This document shows positions 35,226 through 45,381 of a stretch of 64,000 bases of DNA, piece by piece; position 1 is the stretch's first letter; each line of letters opens with the position of its first letter. The position numbers were made by a program, and so were the translations under genes. The notes under the pieces were generated by a model. That model saw only the letters and a program-made list of their open reading frames with translations, did no database searches and was not told where the DNA came from. Source of the stretch: Pseudomonas koreensis (GTDB lineage Bacteria > Pseudomonadota > Gammaproteobacteria > Pseudomonadales > Pseudomonadaceae); contig NZ_JALJWP010000001.1 in assembly GCF_024169245.1 (NCBI RefSeq), forward strand, positions 4,217,501-4,281,500, written 5' to 3'.

Positions 35226-36860
35226 TCAGACGCGGAACTGGCGCAGCAACCCATTGAGCTGTTCGCTCAGCTGCCCAAGTCGCAGACTGGCTGCGCTGGA
35301 TTGTTCAGCGGCCAACGCGGTGCTATGTGAAAGCCCGGCCGCCTGGGTGACGTTCTGGTTGATGTCCTCAACCACATGCGCCTGTTGCAACGTGGCGCTG
35401 GCGATCGAGGCATTCAGTCCGTTCAGATTGCGCAACGCCTGGCCAATTGCATTGAGGCTCGCCCCGGCCAGTCCCGCCTGTTCAATGGTCAGTTGCGACG
35501 CCTTGCTGCTGTCACCGATCACCTTCACCGCAGCCTCCGAATGATTCTGCAGGCGCTCGATCATCGACTGAATCTCCGCCGTCGACTTCTGCGTACGCTG
35601 GGCCAGCAAGCGCACCTCATCGGCCACCACGGCGAACCCGCGACCCTGTTCGCCCGCGCGCGCCGCTTCGATTGCCGCGTTGAGCGCCAACAGGTTGGTC
35701 TGCTCGGCAATCGAGCGAATCACTTCCAGCACGCTGCCGATCTGCGTGCTCTCCGCCGCCAGGGTGCGAATCACTTCGACCGCCTGGTCGATCGTGCCGG
35801 AGAGCTTGTCGATCTGTTGCAGGCTGCCGTCAATGTTGATCTGCCCCTGTTGCGCCTGCGCTTCGGCATCGCGCATTTCTGCGGCGGCGTGTTCGGCATT
35901 TTTCGCGACGTCCTGCACGCCGTAGGTGACTTCATTGATCGCCGTAGCCACCAATTCCATCTGCTGCGATTGCTGCTGACTGCGCTGCTGTGCCTGCGAG
36001 GCATCGTTGCCCAGTTCACTGGAAGACTGGCCCAGAGCGCTGGCCGACACCTGCAGCTCACCAATCACCCGGCGCAACTTGGCGGTGAAGGCATTGAAGT
36101 GATGCGCCAGTTCAGTGACCTCATCCTTGCCATGGGTATCGAGGCTGCGGGTCAGGTCGCTTTCGCCACTGGCAATGTTGGCCATGGCGTTCACGGTTTC
36201 CTGCAACGGACGGACGATACTGCGGGCGATCAGAATCACCAGCAGCGCCATGATCAGCGCAATCGCCAGACCGATTACCGAAGCCTTGATCATCTGTTCC
36301 TGGAATTCGGCCTGCACATCGTCTACGTAGACGCCGGAACCAATCACCCAGCCCCACGGTTCAAACAGTTTCACATAAGAAGTCTTGGCAACGGGATCAG
36401 TCGCGCCCGGCTTCGGCCAGCGATAATTGACCATGCCTGCGCCTTTGGCCTTGGCGATGGCGACCATCTCGTTGAACACCGCAAAGCCGTCCGGGTCACG
36501 GATCGCCGAGAGGTTCTGGCCTTCGAGCTTGGGATTGGTCGGGTGCATGACCATCACAGGCGTGAGGTCGTTGATCCAGAAGTAATCGTTCTGGTCATAG
36601 CGCAGACCACGGATCGCGGTCAGCGCCTGCTTTTGCGCCGCGTCCCTGGTCAGGGTGCCGGCGGTCTCCAGACCTTGGTAATACGTGAGCAGGCCGCTGG
36701 CGGTCTGTACCACATGCTGGGTTTTCTGCGCCTTGGCGTGGTAGAGGTCGTCGTGAATCTGCTTGAGCATCAGCACGCCCAAGGTCAGCAACATGACCAC
36801 CGCCACAATCAAGATGAGCCACAAGCGTCGGCTGATCGACACACTGCGCAAGCTGTTCAT
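35226..36860 (-). CDS. Methyl-accepting chemotaxis protein with sCache_2 sensor
   Basis: A 544-residue transmembrane chemoreceptor. A first membrane helix (about 13-35) is followed by a periplasmic single-Cache domain of the sCache_2 type (about 36-190: [39 protein letters not shown]), a second helix, HAMP ([20 protein letters not shown]) and a signalling domain with the conserved tip [20 protein letters not shown]. sCache_2 receptors of Pseudomonas commonly sense C2/C3 carboxylates such as pyruvate, acetate and propionate (McpP type); the ligand here is not proven. There is no CheR-binding pentapeptide. An upstream in-frame extension to 36956 lacks a ribosome site. Confidence 0.88.
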   Translation of the reverse strand: MNSLRSVSISRRLWLILIVAVVMLLTLGVLMLKQIHDDLYHAKAQKTQHVVQTASGLLTYYQGLETAGTLTRDAAQKQALTAIRGLRYDQNDYFWINDLTPVMVMHPTNPKLEGQNLSAIRDPDGFAVFNEMVAIAKAKGAGMVNYRWPKPGATDPVAKTSYVKLFEPWGWVIGSGVYVDDVQAEFQEQMIKASVIGLAIALIMALLVILIARSIVRPLQETVNAMANIASGESDLTRSLDTHGKDEVTELAHHFNAFTAKLRRVIGELQVSASALGQSSSELGNDASQAQQRSQQQSQQMELVATAINEVTYGVQDVAKNAEHAAAEMRDAEAQAQQGQINIDGSLQQIDKLSGTIDQAVEVIRTLAAESTQIGSVLEVIRSIAEQTNLLALNAAIEAARAGEQGRGFAVVADEVRLLAQRTQKSTAEIQSMIERLQNHSEAAVKVIGDSSKASQLTIEQAGLAGASLNAIGQALRNLNGLNASIASATLQQAHVVEDINQNVTQAAGLSHSTALAAEQSSAASLRLGQLSEQLNGLLRQFRV

Positions 36861-37165
36861 AACGCTGTCACTCCGGATTCTTGTTCTTGTAATAAACGAT
36901 CGCCAGCATCCAGCCACAGCTGAGTGCTCGGGACTGCGCCAGGCAAAGCCATCCAACGCGCTGCGCGCTATTGAGGCTTGTCTGTTAGGATTTCGGCCCC
37001 GCGCGCGAAAACCTGAATCCGGTTTTGAAATTTCACGGAATTTTTACCGTTTCGTGTGGATCCTGTGCGCGCGCAATCGCTACAGCTTTTACCGGCTACG
37101 CTGAACGCAGTGAACGAAAAAATACTATCGGGGCATGCCCGCGTGCATCGCTCTCTGGGGGATTG
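36861..37165. other. Divergent intergenic region, MCP and uppP promoters
   Basis: Just over 300 bp between divergent genes, with no supported gene. It contains short AT-rich tracts (GAATTTTTACCG, GAAAAAATACT) before uppP, but no element could be identified with confidence. Confidence 0.5.
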
Positions 37166-37996
37166 ATGGATCTTTGGACTGCCTTGCAGGCACTGATACT
37201 AGGAGTTGTAGAAGGGCTGACGGAGTTTTTGCCCATTTCGAGTACCGGACACCAGATCATCGTTGCCGACTTGCTGAACTTCGGCGGCGAACGGGCCATG
37301 GCATTCAACATTATCATCCAGCTCGGCGCGATCCTCGCGGTAGTCTGGGAGTTTCGCCGCAAGATTCTCGACGTGGTGATCGGCCTGCCAACCCAGCCGA
37401 GCGCACGGCGTTTTACCGTCAACCTGCTGATCGCGTTTTTGCCAGCGGTGGTGCTCGGGGTGATCTTTGCCGACCTGATTCACGAATACCTGTTCAACCC
37501 GATTACCGTGGCCGCTGCGCTGGTAATTGGCGGGATCATCATGTTGTGGGCCGAACGGCGCCAGCACGAAGTGCATGCCGAAACCGTTGACGAGATCCGC
37601 TGGACCGATGCCCTGAAAATCGGCTTCGCACAGTGCCTGGCAATGATTCCCGGAACCTCGCGCTCCGGCTCGACGATCATTGGCGGGCTGCTGTTCGGCC
37701 TGTCACGCAAGACCGCCACGGAATTTTCGTTCTTCCTCGCCATGCCCACCATGGTCGGTGCGGCGGTGTATTCAGGCTATAAATACCGCGATCTGTTCGT
37801 GCCGGCAGACTTCCCGGTGTTCGCGATTGGTTTCGTCACGGCGTTTATCTTCGCCATGATCGCCGTACGCGGTTTGCTCAAGTTCATCGGCAGCCACAGC
37901 TACGCAGCGTTTGCCTGGTACCGGATCGCGTTCGGTCTGTTCATTCTGGCGACCTGGCAGTTCGGCTGGGTGGACTGGTCGGCGGCCAAGGCATGA
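37166..37996 (+). CDS. uppP: Undecaprenyl-diphosphatase UppP (BacA)
   Basis: A 276-residue inner-membrane phosphatase that recycles undecaprenyl diphosphate to the monophosphate carrier for peptidoglycan and O-antigen synthesis; overexpression gives bacitracin resistance. Both catalytic signatures are present: [18 protein letters not shown] at the N-terminus and [19 protein letters not shown] in the middle, with about eight membrane segments. The start at 37166 (GGGGGA ribosome site) is preferred over an in-frame extension to 37025. It overlaps the DUF1294 gene by ATGA. Confidence 0.95.
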   Translation: MDLWTALQALILGVVEGLTEFLPISSTGHQIIVADLLNFGGERAMAFNIIIQLGAILAVVWEFRRKILDVVIGLPTQPSARRFTVNLLIAFLPAVVLGVIFADLIHEYLFNPITVAAALVIGGIIMLWAERRQHEVHAETVDEIRWTDALKIGFAQCLAMIPGTSRSGSTIIGGLLFGLSRKTATEFSFFLAMPTMVGAAVYSGYKYRDLFVPADFPVFAIGFVTAFIFAMIAVRGLLKFIGSHSYAAFAWYRIAFGLFILATWQFGWVDWSAAKA

Positions 37997-38421
37997 ACGA
38001 TTCCCGCACGCGCCGCCCCGATGGACGACCTTCGGGCGGCCGCGTTCAGCATGTGAAATTGAAGCTTGTGGTGCTGCTGATCGTCTGCGCGCTGCCGTTG
38101 TTCGGCTCCATGTCGATGTGGCTGACTGGCATTTCGCGGGTGCCGTTGGCGGCATACGGGATTGTCAGTGTGCTGGCGTTCTTTCTGTACTGGGCCGACA
38201 AGCGCAAGGCCCGCGCCGATGCCTGGCGCACCCCGGAAAACATCCTGCATGCGGTGGAACTGGCGGGAGGCTGGCCGGGAGCATTGATTGCGCAGCAGGT
38301 GTTCCGGCACAAGACACGCAAGGTGTCGTTTCAGATCCTGTTCTGGGTGATTGTGCTGTTGCATCAGGTGTTCTGGATTGACCAGATTTTCCTCGGATCG
38401 AACCTGCTAACCGTGTTCTAA
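37993..38421 (+). CDS. DUF1294 small membrane protein
   Basis: A 142-residue protein. A basic N-terminus is followed by membrane helices (about 24-42, 50-68 and a C-terminal pair); the DUF1294 pattern [20 protein letters not shown] and [20 protein letters not shown] is clear. Some DUF1294 proteins are fused to cold-shock domains; this one is not. The function is unknown. The four-base overlap with uppP implies translational coupling. Confidence 0.88.
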   Translation: MNDSRTRRPDGRPSGGRVQHVKLKLVVLLIVCALPLFGSMSMWLTGISRVPLAAYGIVSVLAFFLYWADKRKARADAWRTPENILHAVELAGGWPGALIAQQVFRHKTRKVSFQILFWVIVLLHQVFWIDQIFLGSNLLTVF

Positions 38422-38438
38422 AGAACACACATCCCCCT

Positions 38439-38553
38439 GTAGGAGCTGCCGAAGGCTGCGATCTTTTGATCTTGATCGTTCCAACGCTCTGCGTGGGAAT
38501 GCAGCCGGGGACGCTCTGCGTCCCGAAAGATGGCAGCCTCCGGCAGCTCCTAC
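38439..38553. repeat. Nested GTAGGAGCTGCCGAAGG repeat with inner palindromes
   Basis: Outer arms GTAGGAGCTGCCGAAGGCTG and CAGCCTCCGGCAGCTCCTAC, with internal CCAACGCTCTGCGTGGGAA and GGGACGCTCTGCGTCCC. It has the same architecture as 21946-22056, between convergent genes. Confidence 0.85.
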
Positions 38554-38564
38554 ACGGGATCGGT

Positions 38565-38909
38565 TTACAGCTTCAGGCCGATTTGGGTATTTTTAGGCAA
38601 CTTGCTCACCACCAATTGATGCGAACGCCGCAACAGCCCCTGCAACTCCTCGGCGCCCAGCGGGTAGGGCGGGTGCATGATGATCCACTGCGCCCGCGCC
38701 AGATACGGCGCTGGATGGATACCCGGGCGGTCGCAATGGCCGAGAAACAGATCCTTGTCGACCTTGAACGCCAGCGAGTCGCCGCGTAACCCCTGCAAGG
38801 CAAACATCTTGTTGCCGGCAATCGAGAACACCCGCACGCCGCCCCATTTGTAATCTTCCCGCGCGCCGGGCAGGGCCAGACAAAATACGGCTACATCGGC
38901 TTCGCTCAT
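38565..38909 (-). CDS. MmcQ/YjbR-family protein
   Basis: A 114-residue protein of the MmcQ/YjbR fold (DUF419): SEADVAVFCLALPGAREDYK at the N-terminus and YLARAQWIIMHPP, with a final helix. The family has a CyaY-like fold and is probably DNA-binding, but has no established activity. The start at 38909 has AAGGA close upstream and matches the usual family N-terminus. An ATG at 38924 overlapping the LysR stop (ATGA) is also possible and would add MKQGR. Confidence 0.85.
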   Translation of the reverse strand: MSEADVAVFCLALPGAREDYKWGGVRVFSIAGNKMFALQGLRGDSLAFKVDKDLFLGHCDRPGIHPAPYLARAQWIIMHPPYPLGAEELQGLLRRSHQLVVSKLPKNTQIGLKL

Positions 38910-38920
38910 TCTTCCTTGTT

Positions 38921-39829
38921 TCATAGAAATCGATCCCCACAGGCATTGAACGATTCGACCAAGTGATCGATCCATGCGCGCACCGCTGGCATCACCCCGC
39001 GGCGGTGCGGATACACCGCCTGCAACCAGCCGCCAGGCAACGACCATTCCGGCAGCACCTGAACCAGCGTGCCGTTACGCAATTCGGTCTCGCAGAACAT
39101 CATCGGCAACACGGTAAAGCCCTGACCGGCCAGCACGCAGGCTTTGCGCACGACAAAGTCATCGATGCCCAACCGCGCTTCCATGCTCAGATCGACACTT
39201 TTACCCTGCTGATCAAGCAGACGCACATGCACCATGCGATCGGCTTCCAGCGCGCCGAGCACCGGCAGATTCTTCAGGTCCTGCGGGTGATTGATGGTCT
39301 TGCCCTGCATGAAATCCGGGCTGGCGATCACCACTGCTTGCGCCTGACGCAAGCGCCGGGTAACCAGCAACGGATCTTCATCGCCGTGATCGCGCACGCG
39401 CAACGCCACATCGATGCCTTCGGTGACCAGATCGACACGGCGGTTGAGCAGTACGACTTCCAACTGCACCTGAGGAAACTTGCCAAGAAAGTCGCTGATC
39501 ACCGTCGGCAGCATTTCATGGGCAAGCCCGGTGGGGCAGGACACTCGCAAGCGCCCGCGCGGCTCGCTGGACATGCTCGCCACGGCTTCATCAGCCATTT
39601 CCGCTTCCAGCAACATTGCCTGACAGTGGCGCAAATAGCGTTCGCCGACGGCAGTGAGGTTCAGTTGACGGGTGGTGCGTTGCAGCAGACGCGCGCCAAG
39701 ACGTTCTTCCAGTTCGGCAATGCGTCGTGACAACCGCGACTTGGGAATGCCGAGCAGGCGCCCGGCGGCGGCAAATCCACCGGCTTCGACCACTTTGGCG
39801 AAATAGTAGAGATCGTTGAGGTCCTGCAT
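38921..39829 (-). CDS. LysR-family transcriptional regulator
   Basis: A 302-residue LysR regulator of the CrgA-like subgroup. The winged HTH is at residues 1-60 (DLYYFAKVVEAGGFAAAGRL, GIPKSRLSRRIAELE) and the effector domain starts at about 90 (GRLRVSCPTGLAHEMLPTVI). It is divergent from the azoreductase gene (126 bp apart), a common Pseudomonas pairing, and is probably its regulator; the inducer is unknown. The MmcQ-like gene follows in the same direction with overlapping ends. Confidence 0.88.
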   Translation of the reverse strand: MQDLNDLYYFAKVVEAGGFAAAGRLLGIPKSRLSRRIAELEERLGARLLQRTTRQLNLTAVGERYLRHCQAMLLEAEMADEAVASMSSEPRGRLRVSCPTGLAHEMLPTVISDFLGKFPQVQLEVVLLNRRVDLVTEGIDVALRVRDHGDEDPLLVTRRLRQAQAVVIASPDFMQGKTINHPQDLKNLPVLGALEADRMVHVRLLDQQGKSVDLSMEARLGIDDFVVRKACVLAGQGFTVLPMMFCETELRNGTLVQVLPEWSLPGGWLQAVYPHRRGVMPAVRAWIDHLVESFNACGDRFL

Positions 39830-39955
39830 GCGTCTTCCGGTTGTTCTATCAATGGGACGAACTATCGCATTGTCGGCGACTAATCAGCTATTGGTTTGTT
39901 GCGTAGGATTGTCTCCATTCCGTCGCCACCGGCGATTCTTTCCAGGAGCACCCAC

Positions 39956-40567
39956 ATGAAACTGTTGCACATAGATTCGAGCATTCTCGGCGACAACTCG
40001 GCTTCCCGTCAGTTGAGCCGTCAGGTCGTCGACGCCTGGCAAGCCGCCGAGCCGAGCGCCGTAGTCACCTACCGCGACCTGGCCGCCGACGCGATCAGCC
40101 ACTTCTCGTCGACCACACTGGTTGCCGCCGGCACCACTGCCGAACTGCGCGATGCAGCGCAACAGCACGAAGCCGAATTGAGCGCTTCGACCCTGGCCGA
40201 ATTCATCGCTGCCGATGCCGTGGTCATCGCCGCGCCGATGTACAACTTCACCGTGCCGACCCAGCTCAAAGCTTGGATCGACCGCGTTGCCGTGGCCGGC
40301 CAGACGTTCCGCTACACCGAAGCCGGCCCGGAAGGCCTGTGCGGTGGCAAGAAAGTGGTGATCGTATCGACTTCCGGCGGCATCCACGCCGGTCAGGCCA
40401 GCGGCATCGCTCACGAAGAATATCTGAAGCTGGTATTGGGCTTCCTCGGCATCACCGATATCGAAATCGTCCGCGCTGAAGGTCTGGCCTACGGCGAAGA
40501 AGTGCGCAACAACGCCATGAGCGCCGCGCAAGCGAAGATCAGCGAGCAACTGTTCGCCGCCGCGTAA
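39956..40567 (+). CDS. azoR: FMN-dependent NADH-azoreductase
   Basis: A 203-residue flavodoxin-fold enzyme that reduces azo bonds and quinones with NADH in the cytosol. Characteristic segments are [20 protein letters not shown] (phosphate-binding loop), [20 protein letters not shown] (FMN isoalloxazine contact) and [13 protein letters not shown]. The start at 39956 is supported by CCAGGAGCA; the extension to 39896 is not. A terminator follows. Confidence 0.93.
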   Translation: MKLLHIDSSILGDNSASRQLSRQVVDAWQAAEPSAVVTYRDLAADAISHFSSTTLVAAGTTAELRDAAQQHEAELSASTLAEFIAADAVVIAAPMYNFTVPTQLKAWIDRVAVAGQTFRYTEAGPEGLCGGKKVVIVSTSGGIHAGQASGIAHEEYLKLVLGFLGITDIEIVRAEGLAYGEEVRNNAMSAAQAKISEQLFAAA

Positions 40568-40604
40568 GGCTTGCGTAAAGATCAGCTGATGTTCAGGTGA
40601 TCCC

Positions 40605-40654
40605 AAAAAAACTCTGTATTCTGGTTCCGCAAGGGCCGAATACGGAGTTTTTTG
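40605..40654 (+). terminator. Intrinsic terminator after azoR
   Basis: AAAAAACTCTGTATTC pairs with GAATACGGAGTTTTTT around a GC-rich loop that can pair internally. The A and T tails would let it work on both strands. Confidence 0.85.
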
Positions 40655-40734
40655 TTTCTGGCTGTTACATAATCTGGCCCGGGTTATGCAGTTTCAGCAC
40701 ATCCAATGATGTGGTCCAACAGGGTGGGGCATCC

Positions 40735-41772
40735 ATGAGGCTTCTTTGTGCAATGTTGCTGATTTGCCTGCTGGGCGGCCTGAATTCAGTGCAGGCTGCA
40801 CCGGGGCGCCACCCTGTCTGGAGCGTCGGTTATCACGAGATGACCTTCCTCGACCCGCTCGATCTGCGACCGATGCGCGCTATCGCTTTTTACCCATCCA
40901 GTGACCGCGAGCACATGAGTTTGCTTGAGGGTTATTCGGTGGAGGCCGGGCAAGACACCAAAGTTGCGATCGGCCGCTTTCCGATGTTGATGCTCTCCCA
41001 CGGCAATACCGGCACGCCGCTGGCCTTGCATGATCTGGCAACGTCGTTGGCGCGCAAAGGCTTTGTCGTGGTGGCAGTGATTCATCCCGGCGATAACTGG
41101 CGCGACCACAGCCGCCTTGGCACGCTGAGCAATCTTTACGGGCGACCGATCCAGATTTCCCAAGCCATCACCGCGACCCTCGGCGACAGCATGCTGGCGC
41201 CGTTCGTCAACGCTGATCAGGTCGGAGTCATCGGTTATTCGGCGGGTGGCGAGACCGCGTTGATTCTATCCGGGGCGCAACCGGATCTCGATCGCCTGCG
41301 CCGCTATTGCCAAGAGCGCCCGGATGATCATGACGCCTGCAACACTCAGGGCGAGTTGATTGTTGATCGCGATGATTTGCAGCCGGTGGCCGATCCACGG
41401 GTACATGCGTTATTGCTGATGGCGCCGCTGAGCCTGAAATTCGGCCGCCATACCCTCGCCGATGTGCATGTGCCGGTGCTGCTCTACAGCGGCGACGGCG
41501 ACAAACTGGTCGCTTTCGACAAAAACGCCGCCGCCCTGGCGCGCAAACTGCCCACCGCGCCGGATTTCAAGCTGCTGGCCGGGGCAGGGCACTTCGTGTT
41601 CCTGGCGCCATGCACCGAAGAGCAGATCCGCGCCATGCCGGCGTTGTGTACCGATGCTGATGGGGTGGATCGCGAGGATATTCACCGCAACCTGATTTCA
41701 GAGGCCGGCCGGTTTTTCGCCCATGCGCTGGGCAAATCGAGCAGGGCGGGAATGCAGACGGCGGATCAATAA
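40735..41772 (+). CDS. Exported alpha/beta hydrolase (dienelactone hydrolase/PAF-AH-like)
   Basis: A 345-residue hydrolase with signal peptide (cleavage near VQA-A, residue 20). The alpha/beta fold shows an oxyanion loop MLMLSHGNTGTPL, nucleophile elbow VIGYSAGGETAL (Ser), acid in LLYSGDGDKLVAF and His in LAGAGHFVFLAPC. Length and layout suit the platelet-activating-factor acetylhydrolase-like/dienelactone hydrolase group; the substrate is unknown. The start at 40735 follows GGGTGGGG and begins the signal peptide. An extension to 40597 runs back into the azoR terminator and is rejected. Confidence 0.82.
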   Translation: MRLLCAMLLICLLGGLNSVQAAPGRHPVWSVGYHEMTFLDPLDLRPMRAIAFYPSSDREHMSLLEGYSVEAGQDTKVAIGRFPMLMLSHGNTGTPLALHDLATSLARKGFVVVAVIHPGDNWRDHSRLGTLSNLYGRPIQISQAITATLGDSMLAPFVNADQVGVIGYSAGGETALILSGAQPDLDRLRRYCQERPDDHDACNTQGELIVDRDDLQPVADPRVHALLLMAPLSLKFGRHTLADVHVPVLLYSGDGDKLVAFDKNAAALARKLPTAPDFKLLAGAGHFVFLAPCTEEQIRAMPALCTDADGVDREDIHRNLISEAGRFFAHALGKSSRAGMQTADQ

Positions 41773-41796
41773 TCTGATGACCACCCCATATCCCCT

Positions 41797-41894
41797 GTAG
41801 GAGCTGACGAGTGCAACGAGGCTGCGATCTTTTGATCTTGATCGTGGAAGCACAATCAACAGATCGCAGCCTCGTTGCACTCGTCAGCTCCTAC
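41797..41894. repeat. Inverted GTAGGAGCTGACGAGTGCAACGAGGC repeat pair
   Basis: GTAGGAGCTGACGAGTGCAA and TTGCACTCGTCAGCTCCTAC border about 45 bp. It is related to the GCTGCCGAAGG type but has a longer, different stem (ACGAGTGCAACGAGG). A solo arm is at 15421-15461. Confidence 0.85.
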
Positions 41895-41910
41895 AAAGGG
41901 ATGGGTGGTT

Positions 41911-43098
41911 TCAGGAGGTTGCCCGGCGCTTGAGAAGGAGCGTGAGCCCCAACCCGGTCACCGACAACAATGCCGCGCTAAAGAAAATCCACGAATACCC
42001 CAGATTCAACGCCACCGCGCCCATCAACGGCCCAGCGATCGCCAAGGCCAGATCGAAGAACACCGCATAAGCCCCAAGTCCTGAGCCGCGACTGGAGCTT
42101 GGCACTTGCTTGATCGCTTCAACGCCCAGCGCTGGATACACCAGCGACAGCCCAAACCCCGCCAGCCCGGCGCCAATCAGCGCGTACGCGGTGGAGGGCG
42201 CCAGCCATAACATCACCAGCCCGACGGTTTCAACCGTCATGCAGGCGATGGCCGAGGCAAAACCGCCAAACCGGGCGATCGCCGAGATAAACAGCAGCCG
42301 CGACAGAATGAAACACACGCCAAACACGGTCAGGCAATAGGCCGCGCCGGTCCATCCGCGGTTGAGGTAGTAAAGGGTGATGAAGGTGGTCAACGTGCCG
42401 TAGCCGATCGAGGCCAGAGTGAGACTGGTGCCGTACGGCGCAATCTTGCCGAACACCGCCCAGAACGACAGGCGCTCACCACGAATCACCGGCACCGAAG
42501 GCTTGTTGCGGATCAACCACAACGCACCCGCGGCCAACGCCGACAGCGCGATACCCAGGCTGACAAAACCATATTCGGCGACCATCACCACGCCCAGCGG
42601 AGCGCCAATGGCAATCGCACCATAGGAAGCGATGCCGTTCCAGCCGATGGATTTGGCCGTGTGCTCGACACCGACCTGGCCCATGCACCAACTGATGGTG
42701 CCGACACCGATCAAGCCTTGGGCGATACCGAGCAGCAAGCGCCCGGCAATCAGAATCAACAGACTGGTCAGTGGAAAGCTCTGCAGTAAAGTCGACAGCA
42801 GCGTCAACACGCCACTGAGGACAATCCCCCACAACCCATAAATGATCGCCCGCTTGGTGCCGAGCGTGTCCGACATGCGCCCGGCCATTGGCCGGCTGAG
42901 CAGCGTGGCCAAATACTGCGAACCGATCACCAGGCCGGCGATGATCGCGCTGAAACCCAGTTGCTCGTGGACATAACCGGGCAACACCGCGATCGGCAAC
43001 CCGATGCAGAGAAAGGCGATGAAGGTATAGAACACGATGGAGACGATCTGCAGGGTGATCGCCAGGGAGCTTTGCGGTGGCAGTGGCTGCGCAGACAT
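41911..43098 (-). CDS. MFS transporter (YhhS/YfcJ-like)
   Basis: A 395-residue major-facilitator transporter with 12 predicted helices. The motif-A region SRPMAGRMSDTLGTKRAIIY lies between TM2 and TM3. GTISWCMGQVGVEHTAKSIG and the overall length match the YhhS/YfcJ group (UPF0226), whose members export sugars or drugs such as arabinose and glyphosate; the substrate is unknown. The start is placed at MSAQPLPPQ; no strong ribosome site is seen, and the longer frame to 43272 runs through repeat DNA and is not believed. Confidence 0.82.
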   Translation of the reverse strand: MSAQPLPPQSSLAITLQIVSIVFYTFIAFLCIGLPIAVLPGYVHEQLGFSAIIAGLVIGSQYLATLLSRPMAGRMSDTLGTKRAIIYGLWGIVLSGVLTLLSTLLQSFPLTSLLILIAGRLLLGIAQGLIGVGTISWCMGQVGVEHTAKSIGWNGIASYGAIAIGAPLGVVMVAEYGFVSLGIALSALAAGALWLIRNKPSVPVIRGERLSFWAVFGKIAPYGTSLTLASIGYGTLTTFITLYYLNRGWTGAAYCLTVFGVCFILSRLLFISAIARFGGFASAIACMTVETVGLVMLWLAPSTAYALIGAGLAGFGLSLVYPALGVEAIKQVPSSSRGSGLGAYAVFFDLALAIAGPLMGAVALNLGYSWIFFSAALLSVTGLGLTLLLKRRATS

Positions 43099-43190
43099 GA
43101 GCACTCGTTCGCGGGCGGCGGTGGGAGAGTTGCCGACATCATGGCGCGGGGCTGGGATAAAAGAAAGCAGGCTAACTACTTCGCCTAAAT

Positions 43191-43297
43191 GATCGTTCCC
43201 ACGCTCTGCGTGGTAACGCCGCCATGGACGCTCTGCGTCCGCTGTTGGGACGCGGAGCGTCCCGGGCTGCATTCACACGCGGAGCGTGGGAACGATC
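43191..43297. repeat. GATCGTTCCCACGCTCTGCGTG palindromic repeat cluster
   Basis: GATCGTTCCCACGCTCTGCG and its inverse GGAGCGTGGGAACGATC enclose GGACGCTCTGCGTCC and GGGACGCGGAGCGTCCC. It is followed by a decayed REP half (GTGGAGCCTGCTCGCGAATA, 43301-43320). With the terminator, this fills the 43099-43419 gap. Confidence 0.85.
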
Positions 43298-43354
43298 AAT
43301 GTGGAGCCTGCTCGCGAATATTGGCGCAACAACAACTTCCTGACCCTGAAATGC

Positions 43355-43385
43355 AAAAAGCCCTGTCACATGGACAGGGCTTTTA
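43355..43385 (-). terminator. Intrinsic terminator after ybiT
   Basis: AAAAAGCCCTGT, a 7-nt loop, ACAGGGCTTTT: a long stem with T runs in both directions. It lies 35 bp downstream of the ybiT stop. Confidence 0.9.
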
Positions 43386-43419
43386 CTTGCAGCTTGTAGC
43401 TAGAAACTCGCAGCTGCTT

Positions 43420-45006
43420 TTAAAACACTACGCCTTGGCTACGCAGGTAGTCGTCATAGGTGCCGCTGAAGTCGGTCACGCCGTTCGGGCTCAGCTCGAT
43501 GATGCGCGTGGCCAGGGACGATACGAACTCACGGTCATGGCTGACGAAGATCAGCGTGCCCGGGTAGTTTTCCAGCGCCAGGTTCAGCGCTTCGATCGAC
43601 TCCATGTCCAGGTGGTTGGTCGGTTCGTCCATGATCAGCACGTTCGGCTTTTGCAGGATCAGCTTGCCGAACAGCATGCGACCTTGTTCACCACCGGAGA
43701 TGACCTTGACCGACTTGAGGATCTCGTCGTTGGAGAACAGCATGCGGCCCAGGGTGCCACGAATCATCTGCTCGCCCTGGGTCCACTGACCCATCCAGTC
43801 GAACAGGGTGACGTCGTCTTCGAAATCGTGAGCGTGATCTTGAGCGTAGTAGCCCAGCTCGGCGGCGTCGGTCCATTTCACGCTACCGGCGTCCGGGGTC
43901 AGTTCGTTGACCAGGGTGCGCAGCAGGGTGGTCTTGCCGATACCGTTCGGACCGATGATCGCAACGCGCTCGCCGGCTTCAACCTGGAAGCTGAAGTCCT
44001 TGAACAGTGGCTTGCCATCGAAACCCTTGGCCATTTTCTCGACCATGACCGCCTGACGGTGCAGCTTCTTGTTCTGCTCGAAACGAATGAACGGGCTGAC
44101 ACGGCTCGAAGGCTTGACCTCGGCCAGCTGGATCTTGTCGATCGCCTTGGCACGCGAGGTGGCCTGCTTGGCTTTCGAGGCGTTGGCCGAGAAGCGGCTG
44201 ACGAACGATTGCAGTTCGGAAATCTGCGCTTTCTTCTTGGCGTTGTCCGACAGCAGTTGCTCGCGGGACTGGGTCGCCACGGTCATGTACTCGTCGTAGT
44301 TGCCCGGGAACAGACGCAGCTCGCCGTAATCCAGGTCAGCCATGTGCGTGCACACGCTGTTCAGGAAGTGACGGTCGTGGGAGATGATGATCATCAGGCT
44401 GTTGCGCTGGGTCAGGATGTTTTCCAGCCAGCGAATGGTGTTGATGTCCAGGTGGTTGGTCGGTTCGTCGAGCAACAGCACTTCCGGATCGGAGAACAGT
44501 GCCTGCGCCAGCAACACGCGCAGTTTCCAGCCTGGCGAAACTTCGCTCATCGGGCCGAAATGCTGTTCCAGTGGAATGCCCAGACCCAGCAGCAATTCGC
44601 CGGCACGGGATTCGGCGGTGTAGCCGTCCATCTCGGCGAACTCGGTTTCCAGCTCGGCGACGGCCATGCCGTCTTCTTCGGACATTTCAGCCAGCGAGTA
44701 GATGCGATCGCGCTCGGCCTTGACCTTCCACAGCTCTTCGTGACCCATGATCACGGTGTCGATCACGGTGAATTCTTCGTAGGCGAACTGATCCTGGCGC
44801 AGCTTACCCAGACGCACGTTCGGCTCGAGCATGACCTGACCACCGGACGGATCGAGATCGCCGCCGAGGATTTTCATGAAGGTCGACTTGCCGCAACCGT
44901 TGGCACCGATCAGGCCGTAGCGATTGCCTGCGCCGAATTTGACCGAAACGTTTTCGAACAGCGGCTTGGCGCCAAACTGCATCGTGATGTTAGCTGTGGA
45001 GATCAA
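43420..45006 (-). CDS. ybiT: ABC-F family ATPase YbiT
   Basis: A 528-residue soluble twin-ATPase of the ABC-F family, matching YbiT in length. Domain 1 has Walker [10 protein letters not shown] (about 34-42), a degenerate signature [15 protein letters not shown] and Walker [14 protein letters not shown]. The charged P-site-tRNA-interaction linker lies near 235-310. Domain 2 has [24 protein letters not shown] and [16 protein letters not shown] proteins bind the ribosomal E site and relieve stalled translation; some give antibiotic resistance. It has no membrane partner, as expected. Confidence 0.93.
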   Translation of the reverse strand: MISTANITMQFGAKPLFENVSVKFGAGNRYGLIGANGCGKSTFMKILGGDLDPSGGQVMLEPNVRLGKLRQDQFAYEEFTVIDTVIMGHEELWKVKAERDRIYSLAEMSEEDGMAVAELETEFAEMDGYTAESRAGELLLGLGIPLEQHFGPMSEVSPGWKLRVLLAQALFSDPEVLLLDEPTNHLDINTIRWLENILTQRNSLMIIISHDRHFLNSVCTHMADLDYGELRLFPGNYDEYMTVATQSREQLLSDNAKKKAQISELQSFVSRFSANASKAKQATSRAKAIDKIQLAEVKPSSRVSPFIRFEQNKKLHRQAVMVEKMAKGFDGKPLFKDFSFQVEAGERVAIIGPNGIGKTTLLRTLVNELTPDAGSVKWTDAAELGYYAQDHAHDFEDDVTLFDWMGQWTQGEQMIRGTLGRMLFSNDEILKSVKVISGGEQGRMLFGKLILQKPNVLIMDEPTNHLDMESIEALNLALENYPGTLIFVSHDREFVSSLATRIIELSPNGVTDFSGTYDDYLRSQGVVF

Positions 45007-45381
45007 TTACCTTACCTATCAATGGGTTAGAGCTGGTCTGTGGTGCCTGGTACCGAATTGAATACCAATCTGGAGCTTTTCCAGCTCCCCCCAGTCTGTG
45101 CTTGAGTTGAGCCAACGCGCATAAGCCGTCCGCAACTGGGGCCTTTGAAGGCAAGCTGCTGAGCGACGAGTACGGGGTTCTTGTTGGACATTGGCGCGCA
45201 TTGTCGCATAACTCAGACGGCAGTTATATGGCAGGCAAACCGGCATCTGCGTCGGCTCGCCAGGCGGACGCGGAATATCCGCTGATCAAAATCTCGAAAA
45301 CCCGAATGAACTCACGCGGCCGTTTTCACTTCGGAAAGTGGAGCAGCAGCCATTTTCGTTCAATCGAGTGAGGACCAAGCC
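45007..45381. other. Gap between ybiT and the Zn-dehydrogenase
   Basis: No supported gene. One minus-strand frame (about 45027-45191, beginning MSNKNPVLVAQQLAFKG) is open but has no ribosome site and no recognisable pattern. A short hairpin GGAGCTTTTCCAGCTCC lies near 45073-45089. Promoters for both flanking genes must be here but were not resolved. Confidence 0.4.

Noticed and set aside
43189..45030. 613-codon plus-strand frame opposite ybiT
   Set aside because: It is an antisense artefact of the well-supported ABC-F gene and begins within palindromic repeat DNA.
45019..45246. Possible small minus-strand gene upstream of ybiT
   Set aside because: No ribosome site, no conserved-looking pattern, and two competing frames are equally open. 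It is kept only as a note in the gap description.
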